Assembly (NCBI RefSeq): GCF_018399035.1
Contig: NZ_CP073760.1
Coordinates: 186,001-250,000, forward strand
From: Thiocapsa sp.
GTDB taxonomy: Bacteria; Pseudomonadota; Gammaproteobacteria; Chromatiales; Chromatiaceae
Reading direction: 5' to 3'
Length of the DNA stretch: 64,000 nt
The notes under the pieces: model-generated
What the model saw: the letters and a program-made list of their open reading frames with translations, nothing else
Database searches by the model: none
What the model was told of the DNA's origin: nothing
Shown: one piece after another, positions 36,985 through 45,704 of the stretch
How the letters are laid out: each line of letters starts with the position of its first letter
Numbering within the stretch: the first letter of the stretch is position 1
Made by a program: the position numbers and the translations under genes

Positions 36985-38451
36985 ATGCCGGCCAACGACG
37001 AAACCGTTTTCGTTCCTCGCGGGAGGGTCTCGAGACCATCGCTTCCCCCGATCGAGGTCGAGTATCCGGATGCGCGTGGCATCCCCTGTCGCAGCCGTTA
37101 CACCCAAGCGGTTCTGATCGGGCGGGGTGATGACTGCGGACTGCGCATCCTGCATTCGGAGGTCAGCCGTCATCATGTGGCGATCTTTCCCGAGGCGGGA
37201 CAGTGGTGGGCCCGTGACCTCGGAAGCAGTAACGGCACCCTAATCGATGGACGTGCGATCGACAAGATCCCGCTTGAAGGAACCACGACCTTGGCGCTCG
37301 GTCCGGGAGGGCCGCGTCTCAAGTTGATCCTACCCAAGGCGCAGCCGGTCGAGCGGGCGTCCGGGTCGTTGGAGCAGATTTCCAAGCACTACTTCCAGGA
37401 TGACCCACCGGGCGGGGCCGGCGAGCACACCCTGATGGTGCGCAAGGCGTTCCGGGATCTGCGGCGCCGGCAGCGTGCCGTCTATGTCGGACTCATCGGG
37501 GCGGTCGTCCTGCTTCTGGTCGCGGTCGGCGGTTTCGCCTTGTTTCAGCATCAGCAACTGGAGCAGACGGCGAGTCTTGCAAACGACATCTTTTACGACA
37601 TGAAGGAGTTGGAGCTCCAGATCGTCAATCTGGAGGTCAGCATCGGCGACGAGGCATCCGCCGAGCTGAAGGCGCAGGTTGAGGAGTCGAAACGTCGCCT
37701 TTCAGCGATGCGCGAGCGCTACGACGCCTTCGTCGAGAAGGTCCAGGCGGCCAGGCCGGTGCCGCTGAACTCCGAGGACAAGATCATTCTGCATATCGCC
37801 CGCGTCTTCGGCGAGACCGAGGTGGATGTGCCCGACGATTTTACCGCGGAGGTCAAGTCCTACATCCGCAAGTGGCAATCCTCGCCGCGGCTTGTCCGGG
37901 CGATTCGCCGCCTCAACGAAAACGGGTACGCCCCGACCATCCAGCGTGCCCTGACCGAGCACGGTCTGCCGCCGCAGTTCATCTATCTTGCGCTGCAGGA
38001 GAGCAATTTTCAGCCTCAGATCGTCGGTCCACCGACCCGCTACGGCCGCGCCAAGGGGATGTGGCAGTTCATCCCCGAAACGGGCAAGCGATACGGTCTG
38101 CAGCCCGGGCCGCTGCAACACCTCGGCGAGTATGACCCCGCAGATCAGCGGCACGATTTCCCCAAGTCGACCCTGGCTGCCGCCAAGTATCTGAAGGACA
38201 TCTATCGGACCGACGCCCAAGCCTCGGGCCTGTTGGTCATGGCCTCCTACAACTGGGGAGAGGGCAACATCATCAAGCGGGTGCGGCAGATGCCGGCGAA
38301 TCCCCGCGAGCGCAACTTCTGGCAACTGCTGCGCCAGCACAAGATCCCGAAAGAGACCTACGATTATGTCTTCTACATCGTCGCCGCGGCGGTGATCGGC
38401 GAGAACCCGGCGTTGTTCGGATTCGACTTCGAGAACCCATTGGCGCCCTGA
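36985..38451 (+). CDS. FHA domain - transmembrane - lytic transglycosylase fusion
   Basis: The 488-residue protein has a cytoplasmic FHA domain (about 25-118) with the phosphothreonine-binding residues Gly46-Arg47, Ser61, His64 and Asn83. One membrane helix (166-187) and a coiled coil (about 190-255) follow. The periplasmic part is an SLT-type lytic transglycosylase (about 315-475), with catalytic Glu339 in ALQES, GMWQFIPETG and ASYNWGEG. It should cut the glycan strands of murein. The FHA domain could read phosphorylation by the PpkA-like kinase encoded nearby and so tie wall opening to T6SS activation; that link is inferred. ATG 36985 was chosen because homology starts there, although the frame stays open for 41 codons upstream. 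The hydrolase-like lipoprotein gene follows 10 bases later. Confidence 0.9.
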   Translation: MPANDETVFVPRGRVSRPSLPPIEVEYPDARGIPCRSRYTQAVLIGRGDDCGLRILHSEVSRHHVAIFPEAGQWWARDLGSSNGTLIDGRAIDKIPLEGTTTLALGPGGPRLKLILPKAQPVERASGSLEQISKHYFQDDPPGGAGEHTLMVRKAFRDLRRRQRAVYVGLIGAVVLLLVAVGGFALFQHQQLEQTASLANDIFYDMKELELQIVNLEVSIGDEASAELKAQVEESKRRLSAMRERYDAFVEKVQAARPVPLNSEDKIILHIARVFGETEVDVPDDFTAEVKSYIRKWQSSPRLVRAIRRLNENGYAPTIQRALTEHGLPPQFIYLALQESNFQPQIVGPPTRYGRAKGMWQFIPETGKRYGLQPGPLQHLGEYDPADQRHDFPKSTLAAAKYLKDIYRTDAQASGLLVMASYNWGEGNIIKRVRQMPANPRERNFWQLLRQHKIPKETYDYVFYIVAAAVIGENPALFGFDFENPLAP

Positions 38452-38461
38452 TGAACAGCGG

Positions 38462-39310
38462 ATGATGCTGCAAGGGATGCGGGGTGCTTGGGTCGGATCT
38501 GTCCTGGTGTTGAGTCTTCTCCCGGGGGGGTGCGCGACGGACTTGGATCAGTCTGCCGACGCGCTTGCGGCTTCGCATGGTTTGACCCGCGAGGTGGCGC
38601 CGGGGCGAGGGTTCAATCATCTGATCTATCGACGACCGGCATTGCCGGCGGGCACCGATGAACCGAGGGGGATCCACGTCTATCTGGAGGGCGATGGCCG
38701 GCCTTGGGAGACGCGTCATCGGATGGCTAGTGACCCGACGCCGAAGAATCCGCTCGCGCTCAAACTCATGTTGCGAGACCCGGCGCCCGTGTTGTATGTC
38801 GCTCGACCCTGTTATCAGGGGTTCGCTCACGCCGAAGGTTGCCGCCCCGCGCTGTGGACACGGGATCGTTACGGCCCGGAGATTGTACAGAGCATGGTGT
38901 CGGCCATCGATCGCACCTTGCCGCCGTCGGAGCGACCACCGATCACCTTGATCGGCTACAGCGGCGGCGGTGTGCTTGCCATGCTGATCGCGGAGCGGTT
39001 GGAGGGTGTCGATCAGGTGATCACGGTCGCAGCCAATCTGGATATCGATGCTTGGACGGACCATCACGGCTATAGTCGGTTGACTGGATCGCTGAATCCG
39101 GCCCGGCAAGTACCTCTCGACCCGCGAATCCGGCAGCTCCATCTGTCCGGTGATCGCGATCGGGAGGTTCCTCCCTGGGCCATCGAGCGATTCCGTGCGG
39201 TCAATCCCGACGCGACCTTCAAGAACATCTCGGGCTTCGACCACCGCTGCTGCTGGATCGCGCAGTGGCCGAGGATACCGGGAGAGGCTCTGCTCCCCTC
39301 GCCTCGATAG
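38462..39310 (+). CDS. Alpha/beta-hydrolase lipoprotein
   Basis: This 282-residue protein has a signal peptide and lipobox PGGC (Cys24). The hydrolase fold shows the nucleophile elbow GYSGGG (Ser167), an acid in HLSGDRD (about 232) and a base in FDHRC (about 262). The VYLEGDGRPW block with an early Gly/Asp pair suggests an oxyanion hole. The substrate is unknown; lipid or ester hydrolysis in the periplasm or outer membrane is likely. It is probably cotranscribed with the FHA-transglycosylase gene, which makes a role in local envelope remodelling possible. A lipidated protein is unlikely to be a T6SS effector itself. Confidence 0.82.
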   Translation: MMLQGMRGAWVGSVLVLSLLPGGCATDLDQSADALAASHGLTREVAPGRGFNHLIYRRPALPAGTDEPRGIHVYLEGDGRPWETRHRMASDPTPKNPLALKLMLRDPAPVLYVARPCYQGFAHAEGCRPALWTRDRYGPEIVQSMVSAIDRTLPPSERPPITLIGYSGGGVLAMLIAERLEGVDQVITVAANLDIDAWTDHHGYSRLTGSLNPARQVPLDPRIRQLHLSGDRDREVPPWAIERFRAVNPDATFKNISGFDHRCCWIAQWPRIPGEALLPSPR

Positions 39311-39339
39311 GCGACGGGAGCAGGGCCCGCAGGCGGGGC

Positions 39340-42162
39340 TCAGAACTCCATCCGAATGCCCGCCGTCACGTTGTGCTCGCTGTAATCCTCCATGCCGAGC
39401 GAGGTTTGGAAGCTCACGAAGGCGACTCGTCCTTTGCCGAACTGGGCGCCGAGTCCGACGCCGAGACGGATGAGATCCGTATCCAGTGCATCCGTGGGCA
39501 AGGCAAATCCAAACCGGTTCGGGTCGTTTGCGAAATACCCTTGTACCTCGTCGTCACCTTTCTCGAACTCGTGCTCCCACTCGATCCAGCCTTGCGGAAT
39601 GAGCACGGCCTTCTGCAGGCTGAACGAGCGCGAGATCTGGGCGCCCAGAATACTGACGAAGGAGACGGCATCCTGCCCGCGAATGACCAAGTCGAGGCCA
39701 CTCGCTCCGCGCTCCCGATAGTCATCGAGCGCAGCGCTTGTATACCTGACCCGACCGTACAGATCGATGATATTGCCGTTGCTGATCAGGTCGTAGCCTG
39801 CTCCGAAGAGCAGGGAGTACTGGCTACCGTCGAAGTTGGCCTTGGCTTGCCGTGAGCCATCGAGGAGGCTGTAGGCGATGTTGCGGTCTTGATCATAGGT
39901 GTCCCAACCGTAGGTGGCCGAGCCCTCCAGATAGAAGTTGTCGATCGGGTAGTAGGTGCCGTAGAGCGACAGGCTCCAGCTATCGCCGTCCAGGCTACCG
40001 CCGGCAGCATCGATGTCGACCTTGGTGCTCGCGAACCCCAAGGCCGCGCCGAGGATCAATCCGTCAGTGAAGCGATAATCCGCGCCCGCGGTCAAGCCAA
40101 GGGTGTCGAAGGTGAAGCCGTCCTCGTTGATCGTTTTGTCTTTGGAGCCCCACTGGACATCGCCAGTGATGAAGATGCCCAGACGCTCGAAAGGCCATGA
40201 GTCGTCGGCACTGGCGGCCCCTCCGGATTCAACCCCCTGTTTGATCGCGCTCGCCAGCAGTCCCCCTTGAATGGTCTGCTCGCCGATGCCGACAGTGAGT
40301 CCGCGCAGACTGATCCCGCGCGCACCGCTTCGCAGCGCCGAGAGCCGCTCGGTCAGATTGTCGACTTGGACGGACGAGATCTGAGTGATGAGCTTGCGCG
40401 GCGCACTCGCCTGCTCCGGGGTCAAGGCCACCACACCCTGAACAACGGCGCCCGGGTTTGTTCCCGAGCTGGCGAAGAGCTTTGTGCACTGATCGAGCAG
40501 ATCCCGCTCGCCCGGAGTCAACGTACTCTGCTGACCGAGCGTGTTCAGTGCGGGACAGAGGGAGTCCAGTGCTCCGGCCACCGAGCGTTGGCCGGGGCTC
40601 AGTCCCGGCAGATTCGCAAGTGGCGACGAGGCGATGGCGTTGAATGTGGTCGAAACGGTTCCGCCCTGCGTGCTCAAGGTAGCGCGCACTTCGTATTGGG
40701 TTTCGGTGCCGGGTGTGAGCACGGCACTGGCCTCTCCCGAGGCGTTCGTGATCGACTGGGTTGTCGAGAGGCTGCCGTCACCCTGTACGATTTCCCAGAG
40801 CACAGCCAATCCGGACACCGCTCCAAGCGTGTTGGTCGCGCGGACGACGAATGGCGCCAGCGGCTGTAGTGAGGTGGCGAGCTGATCGTCGCCGGAAACG
40901 ACGACCAACGCGAGAGGCAATGCCGTCCGACCCGTAATGGAGAGCGTCGCCGATGCCGGCGTGCCGAGGACATAGCCCTGTCCGGCCTGGAGGGTTACCG
41001 TCAGATCGGTTTCGGGACTGCCCGGCTCGCCGGGTATCGGGGTGACACCGATGCTGGCGGTGGTCTGACCTTCAAGGACCCGAACCGTGCCGGAGAGCGG
41101 TTGGAAGTCGACCCCGGGTGTGGCGCTGCCGCTTAGGCTATAGAGGACCGTGACGCCTTCTTGGCCTGCCGGTCTGGACAACGTAACGGCGTATTCGCCG
41201 CGCGTTGCGGTTTCCTTGGCGGCGTTGGACACGGCCGAAATGCTGGCTTCCGGCAGTGGAGGACGACCGCGAATGACGACAGTCGCGGATGCGGGAGCGC
41301 CGACGGCATAGTCCGGTCCTGGCTGAACCGTAGCGATCAGATCGGTGTCGGGATCACCTGGATCGCCGGGAATCGGGGTAACGCCGATCGTTGCGCTGCT
41401 CTGTCCGGCAGGGATTACGAGCGTGCCGGCGAGCGGTTCAAAGTCAACCCCGGCAGTGGCGCTGCCGCTAAGGCTGTACCTGACCGTAACGCCGTCTTCA
41501 CCGGCAGGACTCGATAAGCTGACGAGAAATTCGCCGGGATCGAGCGTCTCTTTCGATGCTGTCGGGTCACTGGCCTGGATGCTTGCGATCGGTGTGGTGT
41601 CGAGGATGGTCATGGTCGCGGACGCGACGCAGTCGCTCGGCGGCGCTTCAAAACCCGGGATCCGACAGGTCGAGCTGGCGAGGATGACCGTCTCGTCTCC
41701 TTCGGCGAGCACGTCGGCGAGCGGATCGATCCTGATCGAGGCCGTCCCGGAGGCCTGTCCGAACCGGCAGTCCGGGTTTTGCAGGGTCATCGGCACCGAG
41801 ACGAGGTTGCCGGGTGCGCCGGTTGCAACATAGTCGACACCGGGTGTTGCGCTGCCGCCGAAGGTGACCGAGACCTCGACGGCGGATTCGTTCAGGAAAC
41901 ACGGAAAATCCGGGTCCGTGACTTGGATGATGAAGTTACCGGGTGCTCCGCCTTCCTGAATGCTGGCCGGGTCCGCGCTGATGGTCGTCGCGGGCGCTGC
42001 GGTCGTCTGCGAGAGCGGGATGGATCCGGCGAGAAGCAGCAGGCCCCCCAGCAGCCAGCGCGAGACGGAAGTCCGCTCCGAGCCGATACCGGTCAAAGCG
42101 GCAAATCCGTCATTCCGCCCTGGTCGTTCTGAATCCAAGCGCGCGTTGTTCCCCGTCGACAT
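39340..42162 (-). CDS. Autotransporter with Calx-beta-like repeats
   Basis: The 940-residue protein starts with a long signal region (hydrophobic stretch about 37-48, cut near AAPA). Three Calx-beta-like repeats of about 110 residues follow (each with SGSATxGVDF or GSATPGVDY and a TxSIGVTPIPG ending), then an Ig-like repeat of the Big_1 type (about 420-515). A helical linker leads to an autotransporter beta-barrel (about 664-940) ending in Phe. The barrel has normal features (FITGDVQWG, SLYGTYYPIDNFYLEG, SASYGWDTY-like). The passenger would be exposed on the surface and may bind calcium or other cells. It is convergent with the lipoprotein gene upstream and lies inside the T6SS island; a contact or adhesion role for killing is a guess. 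Confidence 0.88.
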   Translation of the reverse strand: MSTGNNARLDSERPGRNDGFAALTGIGSERTSVSRWLLGGLLLLAGSIPLSQTTAAPATTISADPASIQEGGAPGNFIIQVTDPDFPCFLNESAVEVSVTFGGSATPGVDYVATGAPGNLVSVPMTLQNPDCRFGQASGTASIRIDPLADVLAEGDETVILASSTCRIPGFEAPPSDCVASATMTILDTTPIASIQASDPTASKETLDPGEFLVSLSSPAGEDGVTVRYSLSGSATAGVDFEPLAGTLVIPAGQSSATIGVTPIPGDPGDPDTDLIATVQPGPDYAVGAPASATVVIRGRPPLPEASISAVSNAAKETATRGEYAVTLSRPAGQEGVTVLYSLSGSATPGVDFQPLSGTVRVLEGQTTASIGVTPIPGEPGSPETDLTVTLQAGQGYVLGTPASATLSITGRTALPLALVVVSGDDQLATSLQPLAPFVVRATNTLGAVSGLAVLWEIVQGDGSLSTTQSITNASGEASAVLTPGTETQYEVRATLSTQGGTVSTTFNAIASSPLANLPGLSPGQRSVAGALDSLCPALNTLGQQSTLTPGERDLLDQCTKLFASSGTNPGAVVQGVVALTPEQASAPRKLITQISSVQVDNLTERLSALRSGARGISLRGLTVGIGEQTIQGGLLASAIKQGVESGGAASADDSWPFERLGIFITGDVQWGSKDKTINEDGFTFDTLGLTAGADYRFTDGLILGAALGFASTKVDIDAAGGSLDGDSWSLSLYGTYYPIDNFYLEGSATYGWDTYDQDRNIAYSLLDGSRQAKANFDGSQYSLLFGAGYDLISNGNIIDLYGRVRYTSAALDDYRERGASGLDLVIRGQDAVSFVSILGAQISRSFSLQKAVLIPQGWIEWEHEFEKGDDEVQGYFANDPNRFGFALPTDALDTDLIRLGVGLGAQFGKGRVAFVSFQTSLGMEDYSEHNVTAGIRMEF

Positions 42163-42204
42163 GACGTTGGTCCCCCTTTTGGATAACGAACCGATGTCTC
42201 TCGG

Positions 42205-43302
42205 TTACTGTTGTGCCAGCACAGGTGCGGCGACCTCGAGTACCCGCTCCAAGCCCTCCGCCGCGACACGCTGCGTCTCCGCCTCTTGGGTGAGCGCGAC
42301 GTACTGGTCGATCAAGCGGCGATCGGCGCGAATCGCCGGCCTAGCCTGATCCATGAGCCGGGTCTCCTGACTCCGGAGCACGATGTCCTCCTTGGCGCGA
42401 TCACGCGCGCTCTCGGCGCGGATCAGCTCCCGATTGCGTGTCTGCACGACCGCTGTGATCTGCTTGAGCTCCTCTCGGGCGGGCTGGACAACGTCCGGCA
42501 GCAGCGGCGTCACGGGCTCGATGCGGGGCTGCCGGGCGAGATCGGTCGGAGGTGGTTGCGTCGCTGCGACCGGGGGCGGGGAGTGCGGGGCCGATCGCGG
42601 CGGTGCGGTGCGCGGTGTGGCGGCGAGCCGAGGAGCAGACCCCGGGGAGCGCCGTTTCGCCTCCGCCACGGCTTGGGAGAGATAGACGATCTTGTCCTTT
42701 TGAAGGCCGGCGGCCTGACGAAACCAGTCCAGAGCCTCGACGGGATCCCGCTGCACGCCCAGACCCTTCTCGTAGAGTGCGCCGAGCCGGAGCTGGGCCC
42801 GCGGCGAGCCCTGGACAGCGGCCTTGCGATACCATTGCGCCGCTGTCGCGTAGTCGGGCGCGCGCCCCAGCCCGCGCTCGAAGATCTCGCCGACATAGGT
42901 TTGGGCGGTGGGATCGCCCTGTTCCGCGGCAAACTTCCAGACGGCCAAGGCGGTGTCGAAGTCGGCACGGTCGAAGAGAACGTATTGACCGCCGAGGATC
43001 TCGCAGTCGCTGATGGTCTTCTTGACGGGGCGAGGGCGACCGACCCAGGTGATGGTTGTCCCCATCTTGCGCAGTCGCCCTGGCAGCAGACAATCGACGA
43101 CGGTGAGATCTTCCAGCCGGGCGATGACATAGCCGGTCGCGCCAGGGGCGTCCGTCGTCCCGGAGACTTGCCCGTACATGGCGGACGGGTCGGTGCCGGG
43201 TCCGGTGGTCGCGCAACCGCCGAGGAGCAGCGTGATCCCGGCGGCGATTGTCCCCGCCGAGACGCGAGAGAAGACATCTGCAAGCGACCTGATGCGCCTC
43301 AT
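42205..43302 (-). CDS. Sel1-repeat lipoprotein, T6SS-associated
   Basis: The 365-residue protein has a lipobox LLGGC (Cys30). After a unique N-terminal part, two to three Sel1-type repeats follow (FAAEQGDPTAQTYVGEIFERGLG, then KAAVQGSPRAQLRLGALYEKGLG). The tail is a long Pro-rich linker and a coiled coil (about 270-360). Sel1 repeats bind proteins. Its ATG overlaps the stop of the kinase gene (ATGA), so the two are translationally coupled, and it may act as the periplasmic partner or sensor of the kinase, as TagQ/TagR-type proteins do in Pseudomonas. That comparison is functional only; I see no homology. Confidence 0.85.
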   Translation of the reverse strand: MRRIRSLADVFSRVSAGTIAAGITLLLGGCATTGPGTDPSAMYGQVSGTTDAPGATGYVIARLEDLTVVDCLLPGRLRKMGTTITWVGRPRPVKKTISDCEILGGQYVLFDRADFDTALAVWKFAAEQGDPTAQTYVGEIFERGLGRAPDYATAAQWYRKAAVQGSPRAQLRLGALYEKGLGVQRDPVEALDWFRQAAGLQKDKIVYLSQAVAEAKRRSPGSAPRLAATPRTAPPRSAPHSPPPVAATQPPPTDLARQPRIEPVTPLLPDVVQPAREELKQITAVVQTRNRELIRAESARDRAKEDIVLRSQETRLMDQARPAIRADRRLIDQYVALTQEAETQRVAAEGLERVLEVAAPVLAQQ

Positions 43303-45377
43303 TCGTCTGCACTCCCGTGCGTGTTTACGCTCGTTCGGACTTTCCACGGGCGATTGGTCGCCAGGACGCGGAAGCCGATCGTATTGAGACCCAGATTCGA
43401 AGGTAGTCCATCGCGCGCCGCTGATCGCGCCAAGGCGGGCGAGGTCAACCAGGAACCGCCCCGGATCACGATGGGTGCAGGGCCGCGTCGCCTTGTCGCA
43501 TCCAGGCATTCGGTTTGGCCTCCGCCATAGACAGGATCATAGACCGAACATGTCCATTCCGCGACATTGCCGAGCATGTCGTGAAGTCCAAACAGGTTTG
43601 GATGAAAGGTCGCGACCGGCGCGGCATAGAGATGGCCGTCGCGACAGGCCGATCTTGCACCTTCGATGCGTCGCGTCTCGTCCGCGTCCGCGAGCACTGT
43701 CTCATCGGCGGTGTTCGCAAACTCGCATGAAGCCTCGAGGTTGTCGCCCCAATGACGGCTGGTTGTCGTGGTGGCCCTCGCCGCGTATTCCCATTCCAGC
43801 TCGGTCGGTAAACGGTACTCGCGGCCGGTTTGCTCGCCGAGCCAGTCGGCATAGGCTCGGGCGTCGTTCCATGTCACGCAGACGACCGGATGTTCCCGCG
43901 TGACCGGATAGCCGGGCTTCTCCCAGGACAGACTCAGGTCGGCGACGAGCTCGATTCCTTCATCGTCGGTGCGCAGGCAGGCACTCTCGCGATCGGCCTC
44001 GGTGCGATAGTCGACGGCCCGCGTGAATTCCGAGAACTGGCCGACGGTGATCTCGGTCCGGCTCATGGCGAAGGGCTCGCTGACCACTGCGGCGTGGCGC
44101 GCTTCATCGCTGTTGCGGCCATCCTCTTCGACAGGCGAGCCCATCGCAAATTCGCCGGAAGGAATTGCAATCATGCTCGGACCCGCGCCTCCGATGCGGA
44201 GCGGATCCGAGAATCGGTCATGCGGAGCGAAGGGCTCGACTCGGGGATCCATCTCCTGTTGGCTCCACCAATACCAAGCTCCGGCGCCGACGACTGCGGC
44301 GAGCACCGCGGTTAGGATGAACCACAGCAAAGGCCGGCGCGGCGACGGATCCGGGGGCGGAGGGCCCGCCTCGTCAGGGACCGATCCGGTCGTTTCCCCG
44401 GAGGTCTGCGCCGTCGTCTCAGACGCCGAGAAACGGGTGAGATCCGTCGCCGATACCTTGGTCATCACGACCGTCGCAGCGTCTGCGGAAGGCACATCGG
44501 AAAGCAGTTGCGCTCGCCACGCGCTCACGGACTGTGGGCGGTCGTCGGGCTTGAGCGCGCAGGCGGCATCGATGGCCCGCAGGAAGGCGTCCGGATAGCG
44601 CCCGCGACAGAGCTCCGCCGCAGGCTCCTGGGTATGGCCGAGCAGCTGCTCCGAGGCGCTCTTGGGCGTGCGGCCCGTCACCGCGCGGTACAGGGTGGCC
44701 CCGAGCCCGTAGATGTCGGTCCAGGGCCCCTGGTCTCCGCCCGGATAGTGCTGCTCCATGGCCGCATAGCGGGGCGTATAGGTCGTGAAGACCGAGGTTT
44801 CCCCGCTCAGGGCGACATTGCGGGCCGCGCCGAAGTCGATCAGAACCGGGGATCCGTCCGGGCGGATCAGGATGTTCGCGGGCTTGATATCGCGGTGCAG
44901 GACGTTCGCCGCGTGCACACGTTCCAGGCCATCGAGCAGCGGCGCGACGATCGGGCGCAGCTGCTCGAAGGTCAGGGTTCCGCATGCCTCCAGGAGATCC
45001 GACAGCGGTTGTCCCCGCTCGAACTCCATGAACATATAGGCACTGCCGTTGGCCTCGCGGTAGCCGGTGACCCGCACGATGTTGCGATGGGGCACCGGTC
45101 GTGCGAGATTCCAGAGCGTGCGTGCCTCTTGGAGAAACCGGTCCCGAGCCCAGAGGAATGCCTCGGCGGTAGCCGGCGACAGCGGCGCGATCTGACCGTC
45201 CTCACCGCGCCGCGCAAGCTCGGTCGGCAGGAATTCCTTGATGGCGACCGTCTCGTCGAGGTGGATGTTCTCGCACTCGTAGACGATGCCGAAGTTCCCC
45301 GCGCCCAAGACACGAGTGACACGGAACTCGTCGATCATGCCGCCGACGGGGATGGTTTGTTGATCTGTTTGAGTCAC
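43299..45377 (-). CDS. ppkA: PpkA-like Ser/Thr kinase with C-terminal formylglycine-enzyme-like domain
   Basis: The 692-residue protein has a cytoplasmic Hanks-type kinase domain (about 15-300: glycine loop LGAGNFG, Lys47 in VAIKE, HRDIKPAN at 161, DFG at 181). A Pro-rich linker and one membrane helix (about 350-371) follow. The periplasmic domain is of the FGE-sulfatase (SUMF1) type, with FAMSRTEITVGQF, RLPTELEWEYAAR and the GNVAEW and GGSW motifs. In other bacteria PpkA phosphorylates the FHA protein Fha1/TagH to license T6SS assembly; here the periplasmic part probably senses a signal. GTG 45377 was chosen since the conserved region starts 16 codons later; an open frame extends 63 codons further upstream without homology. 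Confidence 0.9.
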   Translation of the reverse strand: MTQTDQQTIPVGGMIDEFRVTRVLGAGNFGIVYECENIHLDETVAIKEFLPTELARRGEDGQIAPLSPATAEAFLWARDRFLQEARTLWNLARPVPHRNIVRVTGYREANGSAYMFMEFERGQPLSDLLEACGTLTFEQLRPIVAPLLDGLERVHAANVLHRDIKPANILIRPDGSPVLIDFGAARNVALSGETSVFTTYTPRYAAMEQHYPGGDQGPWTDIYGLGATLYRAVTGRTPKSASEQLLGHTQEPAAELCRGRYPDAFLRAIDAACALKPDDRPQSVSAWRAQLLSDVPSADAATVVMTKVSATDLTRFSASETTAQTSGETTGSVPDEAGPPPPDPSPRRPLLWFILTAVLAAVVGAGAWYWWSQQEMDPRVEPFAPHDRFSDPLRIGGAGPSMIAIPSGEFAMGSPVEEDGRNSDEARHAAVVSEPFAMSRTEITVGQFSEFTRAVDYRTEADRESACLRTDDEGIELVADLSLSWEKPGYPVTREHPVVCVTWNDARAYADWLGEQTGREYRLPTELEWEYAARATTTTSRHWGDNLEASCEFANTADETVLADADETRRIEGARSACRDGHLYAAPVATFHPNLFGLHDMLGNVAEWTCSVYDPVYGGGQTECLDATRRRGPAPIVIRGGSWLTSPALARSAARDGLPSNLGLNTIGFRVLATNRPWKVRTSVNTHGSADE

Positions 45378-45527
45378 GATGCTGTCTGCATTGATCGCGC
45401 GGTTCTCGAGTGGAGCGGGCGATGATCGCTTGGAGTTTCGATGCCGCCGTGTGCGATCATAACCAGAGTGTGATCGACGATGTGCAAGGATGCCAGATGC
45501 GATGCGCGGAGAGTGTCTCGGATGCCT

Positions 45528-45556
45528 TTGGAGCAGATCGACAGACTCGACTATAC
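45528..45556 (+). promoter_or_regulatory. Candidate promoter for the tagH-tssJKLM arm
   Basis: The 327-nt gap between the divergent kinase and tagH genes contains TTGGAG at 45528-45533, 17 bases, and TATACT at 45551-45556, reading towards tagH, about 150 bases before its start. The -10 is good and the -35 poor. I see no other feature in this gap. A separate control region here would let the two arms and the kinase be tuned independently. Confidence 0.3.
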
Positions 45557-45704
45557 TCGACGGCACGTCGTCGGATCGTCCTCCCGGCTATCAACCATCA
45601 ACCTTCATCGAGTTATGGTCTTTCGAGATGAACGATACGATGACTCAAGGGTTGTATCTTCGTGAAAACGCGGTCGGGACGCTGTCTTTGCGTGGACTCG
45701 CGGC

